This document shows positions 24,069 to 26,828 of a stretch of DNA of 26,828 nt, in pieces. Source of the DNA: Pseudomonadota bacterium (GTDB lineage: Bacteria; Pseudomonadota; Alphaproteobacteria; Rhizobiales; Beijerinckiaceae). The translations under genes and the position numbers were made by a program. The stretch spans positions 1 through 26,828 of the forward strand of contig JAGWRL010000108.1 in NCBI GenBank assembly GCA_028876585.1, given 5' to 3'. The stretch's first letter is position 1. Every line of letters begins with the position of its first letter. The notes under the pieces are model-generated. The model did not search any database. It saw only the letters and a program-made list of their open reading frames with translations, and was not told the DNA's origin.

Positions 24069-24097
24069 TAAATCAGGCGAGTCGCGCCCGATTGCAA
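24069..24097 (-). promoter_or_regulatory. Weak candidate promoter of the decarboxylase leader
   Basis: The minus strand has TTGCAA (24097-24092), a 17-nt spacer and GATTTA (24074-24069). The -10 is poor, but start near 24062 fits the leader length. Confidence 0.25.
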
Positions 24098-24212
24098 GCG
24101 GTTTTTTGCGCGCGCGGCGCGATTTGCGGCGTGGGGCCGGGCTGTGGTAGGGTACAACCTGACTTTGCAATCATCCCGACACGAGGACGGCGATCTTGCG
24201 CCGGCGCGAACG

Positions 24213-24674
24213 TTGAGCACTCCCCCCGACATGGGCCCGCTGTGGGTCAAGCTGGCCTCGGCCGGAATCCGCCCGACCCGGCAGCGGCTCGAACTGGCCG
24301 AAATCCTGTTTTCCGCCGGCGACCGCCACTTCACCGCCGAGATGATCCACGGCGAAGCGCGCGCCTTGCGCTATCCGCCCTCGCTCGGCACCGTCTACAA
24401 CACGCTCAACCAGTTCGTGCATAACGGCCTGCTGCGCGAGATCGCGCTGTACGATTCCAAGATCTGGTACGACACCAACACCGGCCCGCACTGCCATTAT
24501 TACTGGGAGGATACGGAGGAGCTGTCCGACATCCCCGAGGCGCTCGCGCCGACCCTCACCGTGGCGGCGCCGCCCGGCGCCAAGGTGACGGCGATCGACA
24601 TCATCGTGCGGGTGAAGGCGGGCGAAGCGCCGCGCGAATGCCCGATGGCGCGATTTGAAGTGTTTCTAAAGTGA
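24213..24674 (+). CDS. irr: Iron response regulator Irr (Fur superfamily)
   Basis: The protein (153 residues from this start) is a Fur-family DNA-binding regulator. AGIRPTRQRLELAEILFSAGDRHFTAEMI and YPPSLGTVYNTLNQFVHNGLLREI form the winged helix, closely following rhizobial Irr. SKIWYDTNTGPHCHYYWEDTEELSDIP is the Irr-type dimerisation segment, with HCH in place of the HHH haem/metal motif. Irr controls iron uptake and haem genes in response to haem status. The N-terminal GCPW-type haem regulatory motif of Bradyrhizobium Irr is absent. The start is uncertain: TTG 24213, ATG 24231 and GTG 24144 are all in frame and none has a good ribosome site. Iron-uptake genes follow directly downstream, with a candidate Irr box between. 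Confidence 0.85.
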   Translation: MSTPPDMGPLWVKLASAGIRPTRQRLELAEILFSAGDRHFTAEMIHGEARALRYPPSLGTVYNTLNQFVHNGLLREIALYDSKIWYDTNTGPHCHYYWEDTEELSDIPEALAPTLTVAAPPGAKVTAIDIIVRVKAGEAPRECPMARFEVFLK

Positions 24675-24675
24675 T

Positions 24676-24689
24676 TTGAACCATTTCAA
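24676..24689 (+). promoter_or_regulatory. Candidate Irr box (iron control element)
   Basis: TTGAA (24676-24680), CCAT, TTCAA (24685-24689) is a perfect inverted repeat right after the irr stop codon and about 17 bp before the -35 of the iron operon. Rhizobial iron control elements have the related form TTTAGAA-nnn-TTCTAAA. The site is AT-rich in a very GC-rich background. Confidence 0.5.
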
Positions 24690-24705
24690 TGCGGGGCGCC
24701 GGTCA

Positions 24706-24735
24706 TTGCGCGCCGCCGCGCTCTGCGACTAACAC
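24706..24735 (+). promoter_or_regulatory. Candidate promoter of the iron-uptake operon
   Basis: TTGCGC (24706-24711), an 18-nt spacer and TAACAC (24730-24735) lie about 40 bp before the first gene at 24774 and directly downstream of the Irr-box candidate. Confidence 0.35.
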
Positions 24736-24773
24736 AGGACCGACGCGGGACCTCTCCCGCGAAGGGCCGGACA

Positions 24774-25652
24774 ATGGGTCGCAAAGGAACACGTGCGGGA
24801 TTGGCGCTGGCGGCGACGCTGGCGCCGTGTTTGGCCCTTGCCGACCCGACGCCCGACCCCTATCACGAGCTTGAGACCAAATACCTGTTCGGCTTCACCG
24901 AGGGCGCCGACATCGGCGCCGAGGGCGAACGCGCCGTCGAGTTCGAGACCACGACGGGATGGGGCCGTCGCGGCGGGGTCTATGGAACGCTCGAACAGGA
25001 GCTCGAATACGAGAGCGTGCCGACGCAGAATTTCGGCTACGAGATCAGCGCGCACGGGTTCGCCCACGACATCCACGGCGTGACCGACGCGCCGAACGCC
25101 ACCGGCGCGCATTTCAGCGGCTTATCGACCGAGTTGCGCTATCTCGTCCTCGGCCGTGGCCCCGGCTCGCCGATCGGCTTCACCTTGACCGCTTCGCCCG
25201 AGTGGGCGCGGATCGACGATTTCGGCCAGCATGTGACCGACCTGTCCACCACCTTCAAGGCGGTCGCCGACGCCGAATTGATCGCCAACCGCCTCTACGC
25301 CGCCGCGAATCTGATCTATGCGCCCGATGTCGCGCGCTCTCCCGGCGCCGCCTGGCAGCGCAGTTCATCGCTCGGGTTGAGCGCGGCTCTGGCCTATCGG
25401 GTGACGCCGAAGGTGACGCTGGGCGGCGAGGCGGAAGTCATCGGCGCCTATGATGGCCTGCTGGCGCGCAGCTGGCAGGGCGACGCCGTGTTCGTCGGTC
25501 CGACCTTGCACGTGCAATTCACGCCGAAGGTGATGCTGGCGGCGGCCTGGTCGACGCAGGCGGCCGGGCGCGTGATCGGAGACAATCGCGGGCTCAACCT
25601 CGTTGATTTTCCGCATCAGCGCGGCAATCTGAAGCTTGAAATCGAATTCTGA
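24774..25652 (+). CDS. Probable outer-membrane beta-barrel protein of the iron locus
   Basis: The 292-residue product has a signal peptide (about 1-23, cleavage after ALA-DP) and then alternating polar/hydrophobic strands (e.g. AVEFETTTGW, VYGTLEQELEYE, FTLTASPEWARI, VTLGGEAEVIGAY). It ends in LKLEIEF, with the C-terminal phenylalanine typical of barrels inserted by the Bam complex. No TonB box or plug domain is visible, so it is not a TonB-dependent receptor. It precedes the cupredoxin and FTR1 genes with a short gap and is probably their co-transcribed partner. It stands where a P19/FtrA periplasmic iron protein is often found. Its function in iron uptake is inferred from context alone. Confidence 0.7.
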   Translation: MGRKGTRAGLALAATLAPCLALADPTPDPYHELETKYLFGFTEGADIGAEGERAVEFETTTGWGRRGGVYGTLEQELEYESVPTQNFGYEISAHGFAHDIHGVTDAPNATGAHFSGLSTELRYLVLGRGPGSPIGFTLTASPEWARIDDFGQHVTDLSTTFKAVADAELIANRLYAAANLIYAPDVARSPGAAWQRSSSLGLSAALAYRVTPKVTLGGEAEVIGAYDGLLARSWQGDAVFVGPTLHVQFTPKVMLAAAWSTQAAGRVIGDNRGLNLVDFPHQRGNLKLEIEF

Positions 25653-25670
25653 ACCGTTTCGGAGGCGCAT

Positions 25671-25997
25671 ATGAAACCCTATCTCATCGTCGTGACGCTC
25701 GCGGCGGCGCTGGCGAGCCCGGCGCTGGCCGAGGACGTCACGGTCAAGCTGGCGCTCAAGAACCATCAGTTCATCCCCCATGAAGCCGAAGCGCCCGCGG
25801 GCAAGCCGGTGACGATCGAGTTGACCAACCAGGATTCCACCGCGGCGGAATTCGAGAGCAAGACGTTGCGGGTGGAGAAGGTGGCGCCGGCGGGCGGGAC
25901 CGTGACCCTGAAAGTGCGGGCGCTGGCCCCCGGCCGCTATCGTTTCTTCGACGATTATCACGAGGACACGACCGAGGGCTTCCTGGTCGTCAAGTGA
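25671..25997 (+). CDS. Periplasmic cupredoxin-like protein of the FTR1 locus (EfeO/FtrB-like)
   Basis: The 108-residue protein has a signal peptide (1-20, ALA-ED) and a single cupredoxin-like domain: VTVKLALKNHQFIPHEAEAPAGKPVTIELTNQD, then APAGGTVTLKVRALAPGRYRFFDDYHEDTTEGFLVVK. Similar small domains accompany FTR1 permeases, either as the N-terminal part of EfeO or as FtrB of FtrABCD, and are thought to oxidise or hand over Fe(II). The usual Cys-His-Met copper set is incomplete: there is no cysteine, while H25, H30 and H95 are candidate ligands, so iron rather than a type 1 copper may bind. GGAGG precedes the ATG. The FTR1 gene starts 14 bp downstream. Confidence 0.85.
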   Translation: MKPYLIVVTLAAALASPALAEDVTVKLALKNHQFIPHEAEAPAGKPVTIELTNQDSTAAEFESKTLRVEKVAPAGGTVTLKVRALAPGRYRFFDDYHEDTTEGFLVVK

Positions 25998-26011
25998 TGG
26001 GAGTTTCCTAA

Positions 26012-26828
26012 ATGCTCGGCGCGCTCATCATCGTATTCCGCGAGGTCATCGAGGCCGGGCTGATCGTCGGCATCATCCTGGCCGTCACCAAGGGCGTGCA
26101 TGGCAGCCGGGCGCTGGTCGCGCTCGGCGTCGCCGCCGGCGTCGCGGGCGCCTGTCTGGTGGCCGCGTTCGCCGGTTTCCTCGCCGAGGCGCTGGCGGGC
26201 ATCGGGCAGGAGGTGTTCAACGCCTCGATCCTGCTCGTCGCCGTCGCCATGCTGACCTGGCACAACATCTGGATGGCGAGCCACGGGCGCGAACTGGCGG
26301 CGCAGGTCAAGAGCGTCGGCTCGGAGGTGCGCGCCGGCACCCGCTCGATCGCGGCGCTGGGAATCGTCGTCGCCATCGCGGTGATGCGCGAGGGCTCCGA
26401 GGTCGCGCTGTTCCTCTATGGCCTGATGGCCTCGTCGGGTTCGACCTCGGTCGAATTGTTCGAAGGCTCCGCGCTCGGGCTGGCGCTCGGCGCCGGCGTC
26501 ACGGCGCTGACCTATTTCGGGCTGGTGACGATCCCGACCCGCTGGCTGTTCCGCGTCACCACGGTGCTGATCGCCTTCCTCGCCGCCGGCCTCGCCTCGC
26601 AGGCGATGGTGTTCCTGCAACAGGCGGGCCTCGTCACCGTGCTGGAGAACACGGCCTGGAACACCTCCGCCATCCTCTCCGATTCGAGCCTGCCCGGCCG
26701 CGTGCTGCATACGTTGATCGGCTACGCCGACCAGCCCTCGCAATTGCAGGTGCTGGTCTATGCGATCGTGCTGTTCGGCGGCTTCGCGCTGTCGCGCCTG
26801 TTCGCGCCCGCGCCGCCGCCGCCGCCCG
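26012..26828 (+). CDS. FTR1/EfeU-family iron permease (C-terminus cut by window edge)
   Basis: The frame is open from the ATG at 26012 to the end of the window (272 codons). About seven hydrophobic helices are visible. The two REXXE-type iron-binding motifs of the Ftr1 family are present: REVIE (10-14) and REGSE (126-130). The protein imports ferric iron produced by the partner oxidase across the inner membrane. It directly follows the cupredoxin gene and is the permease of this operon (FtrC/EfeU-like). The visible end is a proline-rich run after the last helix, close to the expected C-terminus. Further genes of the operon (for example a ferredoxin-like FtrD) may lie beyond the window. Confidence 0.92.
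   Translation, partial: MLGALIIVFREVIEAGLIVGIILAVTKGVHGSRALVALGVAAGVAGACLVAAFAGFLAEALAGIGQEVFNASILLVAVAMLTWHNIWMASHGRELAAQVKSVGSEVRAGTRSIAALGIVVAIAVMREGSEVALFLYGLMASSGSTSVELFEGSALGLALGAGVTALTYFGLVTIPTRWLFRVTTVLIAFLAAGLASQAMVFLQQAGLVTVLENTAWNTSAILSDSSLPGRVLHTLIGYADQPSQLQVLVYAIVLFGGFALSRLFAPAPPPPP

Noticed and set aside
23665..24071. Plus-strand frames in the decarboxylase leader as genes
   Set aside because: No ribosome sites, no recognisable domain, and codon composition unlike the neighbours; the region is better explained as a structured leader.
26780..26828. CCG repeat run at the window end as a tandem repeat
   Set aside because: It encodes a short alanine/proline tail of the FTR1 protein in frame; no separate repeat is needed.

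Overview
The window is 26.8 kb of very GC-rich, gene-dense chromosomal DNA. It looks like an alphaproteobacterium of the order Hyphomicrobiales (Rhizobiales). The evidence is an Irr-type Fur regulator, a DUF2852 protein, an alphaproteobacterial-style RpsB with a C-terminal helix-hairpin-helix extension, a cysteine-free L31, a ROSE-like thermometer ahead of an Hsp20 gene, and a long structured leader ahead of an ornithine decarboxylase gene. No phage, insertion sequence, CRISPR array, rRNA or tRNA was seen. Most of the window is core genome with one small accessory insertion, a toxin-antitoxin pair.

Layout. 1-3046 (minus): a PCMT-like methyltransferase cut by the window edge, ATP-dependent PEP carboxykinase (pckA), and an Hsp20 chaperone with its own sigma-32-like promoter, ROSE-like 5'UTR and terminator. 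3276-8564 (plus): a META/HslJ-like secreted protein, glucose-6-phosphate dehydrogenase (zwf), a membrane diguanylate cyclase, an orphan ParA-type ATPase, a c-type cytochrome and a GT61 glycosyltransferase. 8561-9967 (minus): a DegP/HtrA-type periplasmic protease. 10158-13386 (plus): a DUF2852 membrane protein, then a cyanide-insensitive-type cytochrome bd oxidase operon (cydA, cydB and a 38-residue DUF2474-like subunit starting with TTG inside the cydB stop). 13537-16340 (plus): rpsB-tsf-pyrH. 16384-17192: a TacA/TacT-like (RHH/GNAT) toxin-antitoxin pair lies where frr is usually found. 17230-19635: a DsbA-like thioredoxin-fold protein and, convergent to it, an MsbA-like ABC exporter. 19808-20041: rpmE. 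20201-22501: a large membrane-anchored alpha/beta-hydrolase-like protein of unknown function. 22505-24060 (minus): ornithine decarboxylase with a ~425-nt structured leader. 24213-26828 (plus): an Irr regulator, a probable outer-membrane beta-barrel protein, a cupredoxin and an FTR1 iron permease, which together look like an iron-uptake module of the FtrBC/EfeUO type under Irr control.

The most interesting signals are regulatory: (1) the Hsp20 thermometer with a matching heat-shock promoter; (2) the long leader of the decarboxylase gene, which fits the 'speF' motif known in alphaproteobacteria and carries an ORF ending in ATGA on the decarboxylase start; (3) a candidate Irr box in front of the iron operon; (4) an apparently leaderless toxin-antitoxin mRNA; (5) a promoter-proximal hairpin in the rpmE leader. 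Several promoters read directly from the sequence share the form TTGnnn-N17/18-(T/C)AtAGG. All of this is reading by eye; no alignment or folding program was run.
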